Assembly (NCBI GenBank): GCA_964364175.1
Contig: CAYILR010000050.1
Coordinates: 1 to 26,001, forward strand
DNA from: CAYILR01 sp964364175
GTDB taxonomy: Bacteria > Bdellovibrionota > UBA1018
Reading direction: 5' to 3'
DNA: 26,001 nucleotides
This document shows positions 1 through 7,788 of this stretch, in pieces. The notes below the pieces were generated by a model. It had not been told where the DNA came from. It was given only the letters and a program-made list of their open reading frames with translations, and did not search any database. Position numbers and translations under genes: made by a program. Within the stretch, counting starts at the first letter, position 1, and each line of letters starts with the position of its first letter.

Positions 1-26
1 ATATTAGGAAAGGCGGAAAAGGCAAC

Positions 27-54
27 TTTGACGCTCATCCTCTCCGGGGCACAG
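27..54 (+). repeat. Short repeat, CTCCGGGGCA family, left copy
   Basis: This 28-bp stretch (TTTGACGC, then CCTCTCCGGGGCACAG) recurs in inverted orientation at 25949-25976 with three mismatches. The core CTCCGGGGCA is also found in the longer repeats at 23312-23373 and 25700-25761. It lies just upstream of the ribosome-binding site of a 27-codon ORF. It is probably one member of a dispersed extragenic repeat family; function is unknown. Confidence 0.5.
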
Positions 55-68
55 TAAGGAGATACGAC

Positions 69-152
69 ATGAGTAAGCAACTCGATTACGCGCCGTATTG
101 GTCGCGGGCTGTGGATGAGTTCCCTGAAACGGGGCCTCCCAAGTACCTGTAG
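69..152 (+). CDS. Possible 27-residue small protein or leader peptide
   Basis: An ATG is preceded by AAGGAG at 8-nt spacing, one of the best Shine-Dalgarno sequences in the window. It opens a 27-codon frame (MSKQLDYAPYWSRAVDEF at the start, PPKYL at the end) closed by TAG. The product is aromatic-rich with no membrane segment or cysteine. I do not recognise the family. It could be a genuine small protein, the leader of a transcript entering from the left, or the start of a gene cut short by rearrangement. No gene follows in frame, and structured non-coding DNA lies downstream. The call rests only on the ribosome-binding site and composition. Confidence 0.35.
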   Translation: MSKQLDYAPYWSRAVDEFPETGPPKYL

Positions 153-285
153 CGTGAGCTGAGCCGGCTAGATTTCTCCGGTGCTCGCGGACTGCTGACT
201 CTCTCCTTGATCAGGGGGGTCTGCGGCAGCCACCTTTCTAAAATGAATGTTTTAAAAATTTGAGAGTTTGCACTCTCAAGAAAAT
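153..285. other. Non-coding stretch with a GC-rich imperfect stem and a palindromic hairpin
   Basis: No convincing gene is seen here. Around 188-226 the sequence could fold imperfectly (CTCTCTCC against GGGGGGTC). At 260-279 there is a perfect 8-bp dyad, TTGAGAGT / ACTCTCAA, with a 4-nt loop. Read on the minus strand, the dyad is followed by AAATTTTTAA, which resembles a rho-independent terminator for a minus-strand transcript. No T-run follows it on the plus strand. Confidence 0.4.
260..279 (-). terminator. Possible minus-strand terminator hairpin
   Basis: A perfect 8-bp stem (TTGAGAGT / ACTCTCAA, loop TTGC) is followed on the minus strand by a T-rich tract (ATTTTT). The stem is only moderately GC-rich. 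No minus-strand gene is visible upstream of it, so it would have to end an RNA that starts inside 320-560. It could instead be a protein-binding dyad. Confidence 0.35.
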
Positions 286-322
286 TAGGGCCCTGCGGTG
301 GATGATATCCCCCAGGGCCCTA
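286..322. repeat. Perfect 10-bp inverted repeat (GGGCCC hairpin)
   Basis: TAGGGCCCTG at 286-295 is exactly inverted as CAGGGCCCTA at 313-322, enclosing a 17-nt loop. On the minus strand the stem is followed by ATTTTCTT, so it may act as a terminator with the hairpin at 260-279. It directly abuts the larger inverted repeat at 332-457. Confidence 0.5.
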
Positions 323-331
323 CGTGTTTGT

Positions 332-457
332 GTCCGACGGGTGCTTTTGGCTTGAGACTGCGTTGGCTGCGTCGCGAAACGTTCCGCTGTCCGCTCGGAC
401 AGCTCACGTCTTCGCTCCTTAGCCGCCTTGTCTCAAGCCAAAATCGCCTCGTCGGAC
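332..457. repeat. 126-bp nested inverted repeat, MITE/REP-like or structured RNA
   Basis: The outer arms at 332-358 and 430-457 are near-perfect inverted copies: GTCCGACG and TTTTGGCTTGAGAC match exactly, with a short mismatched patch between. The interior continues to pair imperfectly (GGCTGC with GCCGCC, GCGAA with TTCGC). It is capped by a perfect 7-bp hairpin, GCTGTCC-GCTC-GGACAGC, at about 387-404. The whole element can fold into one long stem. It contains no credible gene. It resembles non-autonomous palindromic elements or large bacterial REP/BIME units; a structured RNA is the alternative. Confidence 0.6.
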
Positions 458-522
458 TCTGGGTGTGTTCAGTGGGATTATTACAAATGCAATAATTTTG
501 TAATATAAGTTATTAAAAAATG

Positions 523-549
523 TTGATTAATATATAAGTTAAGTATAAA
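523..549 (+). promoter_or_regulatory. Putative promoter for the first TIGR02147 gene
   Basis: TTGATT (523-528) and TATAAA (544-549), separated by 15 bp, lie in a very AT-rich stretch. The predicted transcription start is about 4 nt before the ATG at 560 and there is no Shine-Dalgarno sequence, suggesting a leaderless transcript. A weak dyad, ATTACAAA / TTTGTAAT (480-487 / 497-504), just upstream could be an operator. The spacer is shorter than the usual 17 bp, so the call is tentative. Confidence 0.4.
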
Positions 550-559
550 TATACGGGCA

Positions 560-1408
560 ATGAATTTTGAAAAGGCCACACAAACGCCCGCTGACTACCT
601 GAGAGCGCTCTTTCTGAACAGAAAAGAGAAGCGGAATGGCTATAACACCAGTGCTTTTGCTAGGGATTTGGGGATTAGCCAGCCTTTGCTCAGCCAGATA
701 CTGAACCAGAAACGCCCCGTGACGGTTGCCCAGGCTAATAAAATCGCCATTTTGCTGGATCTGCCCAGAAAACAAGCAGAGGCGTTCCTGGAACTGACCT
801 GGAGCAGTCTATCCAACGGAACCCGGGTTTCTAAAAAATTGCTCCAGCTCAAAGAACAGAAAAGACAAGCCGACCTTTCCTCGCTTCAGCATGTTTTGGG
901 GCACGACATCCTTCAGGTGATTGCCCAGTGGTACCCATTGGCGATTTTGGATTTGAGCACCACGGAGGGATTTCAATCAGACTCCCGCTGGATCGCCAAG
1001 CGTCTGGGGATCTCGAACGAACAAGCCAAAGACGCGATTCAACGCCTTTTGCATCTGAGTCTTTTGGAAAAAACTCCAACCGGTGGCCTCAAAAAAGCCC
1101 ATCGCCACCTGTCCTTCCCCACCAAAAATTCCAAATCCGCAGTTCGCAACTACCATCAACAAGTCATCGATCGCGCTCGCCAGGAACTCGATAAAACAAG
1201 CGACGAGGATTTCAGCAATCGTCGGATTGCCTCGACGACCATGGCATTGCGCATGGATCGCCTAGAGGAAGCCAAGAAGCGAATCGAGAAATTTCAAAAA
1301 GATATCGCCCAATTTGTCAGCGATGGCACGTGCCAAGAAATTTATCAGTTGAATGTTCAATTTTTCCCACTCACCCAAAAGTCAGATTCAGGAGATGTAA
1401 AACTATGA
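560..1408 (+). CDS. TIGR02147 (DUF4423) family regulator, cassette 1
   Basis: A 282-residue protein with the layout of TIGR02147 proteins, found in Fibrobacter and Bdellovibrio-like bacteria and presumed transcriptional regulators. An N-terminal helix-turn-helix (about 28-70) has AFARDLGISQPLLSQIL. A C-terminal DUF4423 region (about 110-275) carries WYPLAILDL and ends with the family hallmark YQLNVQFFPLT. No signal peptide or membrane segment is seen, so it should be cytoplasmic. The start is the first ATG after the AT-rich promoter and no ribosome-binding site precedes it. Its TGA overlaps the ATG of the secreted-protein gene (ATGA), implying translational coupling. A diverged paralogue with the same kind of partner lies at 9915-10742. 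DNA binding and target genes are inference. Confidence 0.85.
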   Translation: MNFEKATQTPADYLRALFLNRKEKRNGYNTSAFARDLGISQPLLSQILNQKRPVTVAQANKIAILLDLPRKQAEAFLELTWSSLSNGTRVSKKLLQLKEQKRQADLSSLQHVLGHDILQVIAQWYPLAILDLSTTEGFQSDSRWIAKRLGISNEQAKDAIQRLLHLSLLEKTPTGGLKKAHRHLSFPTKNSKSAVRNYHQQVIDRARQELDKTSDEDFSNRRIASTTMALRMDRLEEAKKRIEKFQKDIAQFVSDGTCQEIYQLNVQFFPLTQKSDSGDVKL

Positions 1409-3222
1409 AGTACAAAAACACGATGATTATTTTAATGTTGATGATGTCAACCCAGGTTTTTGCGGATGGTGGAACATCCTCAGTCGGTGGTGGCGGTGAT
1501 AGCTGTGTTCTGGAGTTCAAGGCTCTGGCCAAGCAGCTGCTCCGAATCCTACCCACCAACTACGACGTGATGAAGCGTCTCAGCGACACTCAATTGGATG
1601 CGTTGCAGAGAAAGCTGACGACAGCGCAGATTTTTACTTCACGCGACGAAATGCTGGTTGATCCAGTGACTGGAAACCTCGTGGAAGCAGTCAATGACGG
1701 AAACAGCAAAATCACTTTGGGCCAAAAATTTTGTAACAAAAAAACGGATATCAAAAAAATGTCTCTGGTGCTGCATGAGGGCTTGAGCCTCATCGGAGTA
1801 GAGAAGAGCCAGGATTATTCGATTTCCGAGCTTCTGCTGGTCGGAGGAATGGACCCCGAGCAGGAAATCACCTGTTACTCGGACGCTTACAAGGTCACCT
1901 TGAGTGCTCAGGGGATGAACGACGCGCGGACGCTTACGATCAATGACAAATCCTTGGGAAGCGTGACTTGCAAATCGGATGACCAAACCATCCATTGCAG
2001 CTGGGGCGCATTTGGATCGCGTTCGATCACTTTGAATTGGATGAACCTGGTTTCTATTCGCACGATCAAGGAATTGCCTCCGTTGGCTTTCTCTTTTGCG
2101 GGTGAGCTGGATCCTGAATTTTTGGGAGACCGAGTTTCGATGACATGTCGTCAGATGAACTATGCACTGGGCTCAAAGAAACTTGCGGTGATTGGAAAAC
2201 CCGAATCTGCTCGAGCACTCATTGAAACCCAGCTGGGCAAAATCAAAGCCTTCTCGCTGGTTTCGCGGACAGACTCGATCGTTCTTTTGAAAGAACAGGC
2301 GATGAATCAAATGGGGCTGGTGCAAGGCAAAAACCAGTCTTCAATCGGTGTCAGCGAACTGGATTATCTTTTGGTGGTTTCTGTGGATAAAACCAGCAAG
2401 CTCCTGACCGCTCGCCTGCAGGATTTGAGTGGCAATATCCTGGGGTCTTGGGCATCTGATCCGGGTGCAAACGAGGATCTGGCGATTGGGCAGGTCATCC
2501 AAAGAGTCATGCAGGACTTTGGAATGAATACTCCTTTGGTGGGGAGTTTTGACCCTTCGCGGTCTGCAACAGTACTTGTTCCAGCTGTAGTGAACCCTGA
2601 GCCTCCTCAGGCGAACACAGAGCTGTTTAATAAAAATATTGCACAATGTTTTGAGTATTCAGGAGGCTCCGAAAATTGCTACCGCTTTGCCAAAGAGTTT
2701 TCATTTATCAATAATCCTAATTTTGATAAGTGTTATCGTCTTTATAAAGTCTCTCGAAATCGTGACGACTCAGTTGTTGCATGTGTAACTCGAGCACCGA
2801 AGTATTCCTTCATCAATAATTCCAATTTTGATAGGTGTTACGATCTCTATCGTATCAGTCGAAACAGCGATGATTCAGCGGATGCGTGCATGGAGCGAGC
2901 ACCGAAGTATTCCTTCATCAATAATCCCAATTTTAATAGGTGTTATGATCTCTATCGTATCAGTCGAAACAGCGATGATTCAGCGGATGCGTGCATGGAG
3001 CGAGCACCGAAGTATTCCTTCATCAATAATCCCAATTTTAATAGGTGTTATGATCTCTATCATATCAGTCGATACAGTGATGATTCAGCGGATGCATGCA
3101 TGGATCGAGCACCGAAGTATTCCTTCATCAATAATCCTGCTTTTGACCAGTGCTACAAGGCTCTTAGAAGCAGCCGAAGTAGTGATGATTCCGCCGATAA
3201 GTGCATCGATATCATTCGCTGA
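1405..3222 (+). CDS. Secreted GGGGDxC protein with CsgG-like region and five C-terminal repeats
   Basis: A 605-residue exported protein. The start at 1405 is chosen because it opens a clean signal peptide (cleavage probably after Ala20) and overlaps the upstream stop by 4 nt. Residues 27-140 share with the protein at 10723 a GGGGDxC motif (28-34), LVDPVTG (84-90), VNDG and HEGLSL followed by EKSQDY (124-138). Residues about 258-372 look like a CsgG/LpoB-type domain: KLAVIG, a stretch beginning FSLVSR, then DYLLVVSVD and ARLQDLSGNILGSW. Residues 432-605 are five 35-residue repeats. Each has SFINN, CY, a R/SRxxDDS segment and a second Cys; all four complete repeats end APK. Periplasm or cell surface is expected. 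Function is unknown; a surface or envelope role set by the adjacent regulator is inference. Confidence 0.75.
   Translation: MKYKNTMIILMLMMSTQVFADGGTSSVGGGGDSCVLEFKALAKQLLRILPTNYDVMKRLSDTQLDALQRKLTTAQIFTSRDEMLVDPVTGNLVEAVNDGNSKITLGQKFCNKKTDIKKMSLVLHEGLSLIGVEKSQDYSISELLLVGGMDPEQEITCYSDAYKVTLSAQGMNDARTLTINDKSLGSVTCKSDDQTIHCSWGAFGSRSITLNWMNLVSIRTIKELPPLAFSFAGELDPEFLGDRVSMTCRQMNYALGSKKLAVIGKPESARALIETQLGKIKAFSLVSRTDSIVLLKEQAMNQMGLVQGKNQSSIGVSELDYLLVVSVDKTSKLLTARLQDLSGNILGSWASDPGANEDLAIGQVIQRVMQDFGMNTPLVGSFDPSRSATVLVPAVVNPEPPQANTELFNKNIAQCFEYSGGSENCYRFAKEFSFINNPNFDKCYRLYKVSRNRDDSVVACVTRAPKYSFINNSNFDRCYDLYRISRNSDDSADACMERAPKYSFINNPNFNRCYDLYRISRNSDDSADACMERAPKYSFINNPNFNRCYDLYHISRYSDDSADACMDRAPKYSFINNPAFDQCYKALRSSRSSDDSADKCIDIIR
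2698..3219 (+). repeat. Five tandem 105-bp coding repeats
   Basis: Units begin at 2698, 2803, 2908, 3013 and 3118, each 35 codons, the last ending at the stop codon. The second to fourth are almost identical in DNA, whereas the first and fifth have diverged. This pattern suggests recent expansion from the middle. Each unit has two cysteines about 17 residues apart (CY in the middle, AC or KC later), so one disulfide per repeat is plausible in the periplasm. Confidence 0.95.
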
Positions 3223-3334
3223 TGTGAACGACCGATAGACTTAACGCGTTATATTTGAGTTCGTGTGTCTCTAAGATGGTGCTTCGCGCAAAATGGCTTT
3301 GCCAATTCCCGTTCGCACCTGCTACTTTCCACCT

Positions 3335-6300
3335 ATGCGAGTCAAACGTCTAGAGATCCAGGGTTTCAAGTCCTTCAAGGACAAAACAGTCGTTCATTTT
3401 GATCACACGATTACAGGGATTGTGGGCCCAAATGGCTGCGGCAAGTCCAACATCGTCGACGCGTTTTTCTGGGTGATGGGGGAGCAATCCTACAAGCACA
3501 TGCGCGGCAATAGCAGCGATGACCTGATTTTCAACGGTAGCTCCAAGTATTCGGCGCTCGGAATGGCGGAAGCGACTCTGGTGATGGAAACCGACGTTCC
3601 CGACACCGAGCATGCTCCGGCAGGCGCGACGGCTCAGGACATTCCCGTGCACCTCAAAACCAAGGAAATTTCGGTGACTCGTCGCCTGTATCGATCCGGT
3701 GAGGGGGAGTACTTCATCAATAATGTTCCGGCCCGTCTCAAGGACATCCATGAGCTTTTCATGGACACCGGGGTGGGAACGAAAGGCTATTCCGTCATTG
3801 AGCAGGGTCAAATCGGCAAGATCGTCAACGCCAAGCCCGAGGAACGCCGCCAAATCATCGAGGATGCCGCCGGGATCGCTAAGTACAAGGCTCGCAAGAA
3901 AGAATCCATCCGCAAAATGGAATCGGCCGAAGCCAACTTGATGCGATTGGCAGACGTGATTCAGGAAATCGAGCGGAATTTGGGTTCGCTCGAGCGCCAG
4001 GCTCAGAAGGCGCGTCAGTATAAAAAATGCAAAGATGAGTTATTCGACAAAGAAATCACCTGGGGCCGTCGCAAGGCCAAGGTCCTGAGCGCTCAGATGG
4101 AGATTCTGAAGCAGCGCAAGGAAAGGCTCGAGGAAGAGTTGGTTTCGTTTCGAGCCGAATTGAATACGGTGGAAAACGGCCTCGAAGTGGATCGGATTGC
4201 GCAGCTGACTGAATCCAAAAAAGCAGAAGACCTACAATTACACATTCAGAGTGTATCTAGCGAACTGAGCAGTGAGAAGAGTGCCCGCGAGTTGTCGAGA
4301 CACCGACAGGATGATTTGGCTCAGCAATTGCAAAAATTGCTCGAAGAAAAAACTGAGCTCGCTGAGGCAGTGTTGACGGAGCAAGAAGGGTTGTCTGCAA
4401 AAACTGCGTCGCAAGCTGAGTTGGAACAAAATCTCGTTGGGGTGCGCTCAAAAACCCAGATTTTCGGAGAAAAAGTCTCTGATCTGCGTCGGGAAGTCGA
4501 AAAGGCTCGTCAGCAAATGGAGCGCTTGCAGCGCGAGCTGATGATCGAGATGCAAAAAGCATCCGAAGTCTCTTCGCGAGCTGCCGGATTGCAAAGCCGT
4601 GTGGAGTCCGGTACCGAGCAGCTGACTCGATTGGGGCAGACGATCGCGGATCTGGGCAACAAGAAAACCCAGCTGGAAGTTTCGACCCAAGAGAATACTG
4701 CTCGCAGTGAAGAATGCGCCAAGCAACTGCAGTCGATGCAAGCCGAGCAGCTGATTCAACGTGGACGACTCGAGACCTCGCAGCAAAAAACAAAGCAAGC
4801 TGAGCAGAAAAAGAACGAAGCTCAGCGCGTGGCGCTTCAGATGCGTTCGAAGTTGCAGAGCTTAGAAGAATTGGCCGAAGCCTACGAAGGTTTGAGCGAT
4901 GGTCCCAAGGCTCTCATGGATTGGATCAAGAAAAACGGCAAGGGCAACCAGTTTGAGATCCTTTCGGATTTGCTCGACGTCACAGCTGGGAACGAAGAGG
5001 CCGTAGAAGGTTGGTTGGATCGAGGGCTGGAAGGTTTCCTGACCCATGATCCGGTGACAGCCTATGCAGCGCTCAGTGAACTGCGTGTAAAAAAACAAGG
5101 TCGTGCGGAAATTCAGATCGCGGATGCCGGAGCAGAGGCTGCGCCTCAGATCGCGCGTGCTGATGCGGCGAAAGTGATCGCGGCCTTGAAAAAAGCAGGA
5201 TTTGAAGTCGCTGGAAAACTCAGTGAGTTTGTGCAAGTTCGAGTTTCCAAGCGTGGATTCAAATTCTCGGAGTTGGCTGAGAGCCTGATGTCTGGAGCGA
5301 TTGTGGTGGAATCGATGGATCCATCGCCCGGTTTTTTGACAGCGAACGGGATTGCGGCATTGCAAGGTTGGTCATTGGTGAGCAAGTCAGGCGATGTCCT
5401 GGATGCGCGCGGGATTCTGCGGGGTGGAAAATCCGAAGCCGCCACGAGTTCCGAAATGGTTCTGCAGCGCAAACGTTCGATCGCGGATCTGGGTATGCAG
5501 GTTGCTCAGGCTGACGAGGTTTTGAGTGCGGCAGAAAAAATTCTGCAAACTGAATTGGCAGAGCAAGAGGAAGCAGAACTCAAGCTGGAAGAAACACGTA
5601 CCGAAATTCAGCAGCTGACCATTCAATCTGCTGCAGCCACGCGTGAAGCGCAAATGGCGCAAAGGACTTTGGAAGAAATCTCCGAGAGATTGTCTCGCAC
5701 CGAAGACGATTCGAACCGATTGAAAGGTGAAGTCGATCGAGCCGAGCAAGAGCGTACTTCGATTCAGGCTGGTTTGACTGAGATGACGGAACGCCAGGGA
5801 GTGTTGGAATCTCAGCGTGTAGAATCAGAAGTTCAGCTCCGAGAAAAAGAAGCTGTTTTGAGAGACGAAGAAATCGCGCTGCAAACGGCACGAGTGGAAG
5901 AGTCCGGATTGCAGGCCAGGATTGAGGGAATTCGCAAGGAGATCGAAGGGATTCGCCGCCTGATCACGGATCGCGAGCGTCGTCAGGGCGAAATCACACG
6001 AACACTCGATCGAGTTCAGCAGGAACGCGAGCAGCATTCGGGTGGCGATTCCTTCTTGGATGAAAAGATCGCACAATTGACTCAGCAGCTGGGTCAACAG
6101 CAGCGGGAATGGTCGGGTTCGAAAGATCAGCTGGAGCAGTTCTCCTCGCGGATCAATCAAGCGCTCGAGAGAATCAAAGAACTCCATCAGAGCGGCGATC
6201 GAAAAGTTGCGGAAGTGAATCAGTTTGCCGTGGATGCGGAGAAGCTGAACGGTGAAATGGGCTTCTTGATGCAGAATCTTGAGGAAAAATACGGCCCCGG

Positions 6301-7033
6301 CTGCTTGCAGCAAACCTCCGTCGCCGAGCAGACCGAAATGGAAGCTCCCGTCATCACGGCTGCGATTAGCGAAGAAGAAGAGAAGCAGTTGGCCGAAGAG
6401 GTGGAGCGGATTCGTGAGCGAATTCGTCGCTTGGGTGAAGTGAATACTGCTGCGATCGAAGAATACGAAGAAGTGAAAAAGCGCTACGATCACTTGCTGA
6501 CGGAGAAAGCCGATCTGGAACGCTCGATCCGAGACCTCAAGGATGCGATTGAGCACATCAATGCGACTTCGGAAGATCGATTCAAACGGGCCTTCCAGGC
6601 GATCGCAGAGCGATTTGAACGATTGTTCCCGATTATTTTCGGGGGCGGGTCGGCGCGATTGTCGTTGGTTTTCCCTGAAGGTTCAACAGACATCCTCGAA
6701 GCGGGTGTGGATATTTTGGCGCAACCGCCGGGCAAAAAGGTTGCGAATATTACTCTGCTCTCCGGGGGGGAGAAGGCTCTCACTGCGGTTTCGTTGATTT
6801 TCGCGGTATTCATGGTGAAACCATCACCGTTCTGTATTCTGGACGAAGTGGATGCGCCTCTCGACGATGCCAACGTCGGAAAATTCAATGCTTTGTTGCG
6901 TGAAATGTCAGTGAAGAGCCAATTCATCCTCATCACTCACAACAAGAAAACCATGGAGCTCAACGACACTCTCTACGGCGTGACGATGGAAGAGCCGGGT
7001 GTTTCGAAAGTGATTTCCATTGAGATGCAATAG
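3335..7033 (+). CDS. smc: Chromosome segregation protein SMC
   Basis: A 1232-residue Smc, slightly longer than usual. It is the ATPase core of the condensin that organises the chromosome. The start at 3335 gives the canonical opening MRVKRLEIQGFKSFKDKT. An ATG 42 nt upstream is in frame but adds non-conserved residues; neither has a clear ribosome-binding site. Walker A is GPNGCGKSN (31-39). Long coiled coils flank a hinge at about 515-700. The C-terminal head has the signature LLSGGEKAL near 1140 and Walker B with FCILDEVDAPLDD near 1165, and ends with a D-loop and ITHNKKTM. All ATPase motifs are intact. No scpA or scpB is adjacent. The lolA-like gene downstream overlaps by 14 nt. Confidence 0.97.
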   Translation: MRVKRLEIQGFKSFKDKTVVHFDHTITGIVGPNGCGKSNIVDAFFWVMGEQSYKHMRGNSSDDLIFNGSSKYSALGMAEATLVMETDVPDTEHAPAGATAQDIPVHLKTKEISVTRRLYRSGEGEYFINNVPARLKDIHELFMDTGVGTKGYSVIEQGQIGKIVNAKPEERRQIIEDAAGIAKYKARKKESIRKMESAEANLMRLADVIQEIERNLGSLERQAQKARQYKKCKDELFDKEITWGRRKAKVLSAQMEILKQRKERLEEELVSFRAELNTVENGLEVDRIAQLTESKKAEDLQLHIQSVSSELSSEKSARELSRHRQDDLAQQLQKLLEEKTELAEAVLTEQEGLSAKTASQAELEQNLVGVRSKTQIFGEKVSDLRREVEKARQQMERLQRELMIEMQKASEVSSRAAGLQSRVESGTEQLTRLGQTIADLGNKKTQLEVSTQENTARSEECAKQLQSMQAEQLIQRGRLETSQQKTKQAEQKKNEAQRVALQMRSKLQSLEELAEAYEGLSDGPKALMDWIKKNGKGNQFEILSDLLDVTAGNEEAVEGWLDRGLEGFLTHDPVTAYAALSELRVKKQGRAEIQIADAGAEAAPQIARADAAKVIAALKKAGFEVAGKLSEFVQVRVSKRGFKFSELAESLMSGAIVVESMDPSPGFLTANGIAALQGWSLVSKSGDVLDARGILRGGKSEAATSSEMVLQRKRSIADLGMQVAQADEVLSAAEKILQTELAEQEEAELKLEETRTEIQQLTIQSAAATREAQMAQRTLEEISERLSRTEDDSNRLKGEVDRAEQERTSIQAGLTEMTERQGVLESQRVESEVQLREKEAVLRDEEIALQTARVEESGLQARIEGIRKEIEGIRRLITDRERRQGEITRTLDRVQQEREQHSGGDSFLDEKIAQLTQQLGQQQREWSGSKDQLEQFSSRINQALERIKELHQSGDRKVAEVNQFAVDAEKLNGEMGFLMQNLEEKYGPGCLQQTSVAEQTEMEAPVITAAISEEEEKQLAEEVERIRERIRRLGEVNTAAIEEYEEVKKRYDHLLTEKADLERSIRDLKDAIEHINATSEDRFKRAFQAIAERFERLFPIIFGGGSARLSLVFPEGSTDILEAGVDILAQPPGKKVANITLLSGGEKALTAVSLIFAVFMVKPSPFCILDEVDAPLDDANVGKFNALLREMSVKSQFILITHNKKTMELNDTLYGVTMEEPGVSKVISIEMQ

Positions 7034-7697
7034 GAGCTCGAAAAGCTGGGCTCTGATATCCGTGCTCCTGTCTTTTTCGGCTTGGGCAAAACCCCCTGTC
7101 AAGCCGTCGCCTGTTCCCGCAACGCTGCCGCCCATCCTGGTAGAGATCGAAAAAATCTACTCCCAGGCAGAAACACTCGCAGCTGATTTCAAGCAAGAGA
7201 TCGAAGTCGTCAGCATGAAGCAGAAGAAGCTCTCTTCTGGCCGTATTTTGATCAAACGACCCGACAAAGTCCGCTGGGAAACTCTGAAGCCCCAAATCAA
7301 CCTACTGGTGAGCGATGGCAAAACCTACTGGTTTTACACCCCTCCGTTTGACGAAGGGGAAAAAGGTCAGCTCATGACCCGAAAAGCATCACAAATTCAA
7401 TCACGATTGGCGCAGGCGCTGCTATCGGGTCGGTTTTCAGTTGCGCACGATATGAAAATCCGAGCGGAGGGTGCGAATCGCTTTGTTCTGACGCCCAAGG
7501 CGGGTAGCGCAGGAACTGTTTTGAAGGCAGAGATTCAAATCAATACAGAAAAGAAGTGGATTGAAAAAGTGATCCTTCACAACCAAGGGGGCAATCTCTC
7601 AGTGATTTCTCTCTCCCGTATCGAATTGGGCACTTTGCTGAGAGATGAATTGTTTTTTTTCGTCGCTCCTCCTGGAACTGACCGGATTCGAGATTAA
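7020..7697 (+). CDS. lolA: LolA-family periplasmic lipoprotein carrier
   Basis: A 225-residue LolA-type protein, which would ferry lipoproteins from the inner-membrane LolCDE complex to the outer membrane. The chosen start is a TTG inside the end of smc. It gives an RCNR...K n-region, a hydrophobic core WALISVLLSFSA and a cleavage site after about residue 23. An internal GTG would leave too short a signal. Family features follow: ADFKQEIEV, then SSGRILIKRPDKVRWET, then LLVSDGKTYWFYTPPFDE. The 14-nt overlap with smc implies co-transcription. A related periplasmic protein of the LolA fold is possible, as several paralogues often coexist. Confidence 0.85.
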   Translation: MRCNRSSKSWALISVLLSFSAWAKPPVKPSPVPATLPPILVEIEKIYSQAETLAADFKQEIEVVSMKQKKLSSGRILIKRPDKVRWETLKPQINLLVSDGKTYWFYTPPFDEGEKGQLMTRKASQIQSRLAQALLSGRFSVAHDMKIRAEGANRFVLTPKAGSAGTVLKAEIQINTEKKWIEKVILHNQGGNLSVISLSRIELGTLLRDELFFFVAPPGTDRIRD

Positions 7698-7744
7698 AAT
7701 TCTTTAATATGCCTCGTCAATAAACTACCGTTGTATATTCTTGT

Positions 7745-7773
7745 TTGACCGCGAGGGTTTACGGCTGGATAAT
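7745..7773 (+). promoter_or_regulatory. Consensus-like promoter for the HDOD/STAS operon
   Basis: TTGACC (7745-7750) and GATAAT (7768-7773) are separated by exactly 17 bp, with five of six matches in each box. The predicted start is near 7780, about 9 nt before the ATG at 7789, with no Shine-Dalgarno sequence between. The promoter overlaps an in-frame TTG at 7741, which therefore cannot be the translation start. Confidence 0.6.
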
Positions 7774-7788
7774 GAAATTGATACGTCT

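Noticed and set aside
298..495. A 65-codon plus-strand reading frame in the upstream non-coding region
   Set aside because: It runs through the 126-bp inverted repeat, has no ribosome-binding site, and its composition is that of the palindrome.
2698..3219. The 105-bp repeats as a CRISPR-like array
   Set aside because: Units are directly adjacent without spacers and in frame within an exported protein.
2828..3238. A 136-codon frame overlapping the tandem repeats
   Set aside because: It is an out-of-frame reading of the 105-bp coding repeats; the repeat length is a multiple of three, so any frame stays open across units.
5825..6556. A 243-codon minus-strand frame inside smc
   Set aside because: It is antisense to strongly conserved smc coding sequence and has no recognisable motif.
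7741..7788. TTG at 7741 as the start of the HDOD-like gene
   Set aside because: The -35 and -10 boxes at 7745-7773 overlap it, so it would not be in the transcript.
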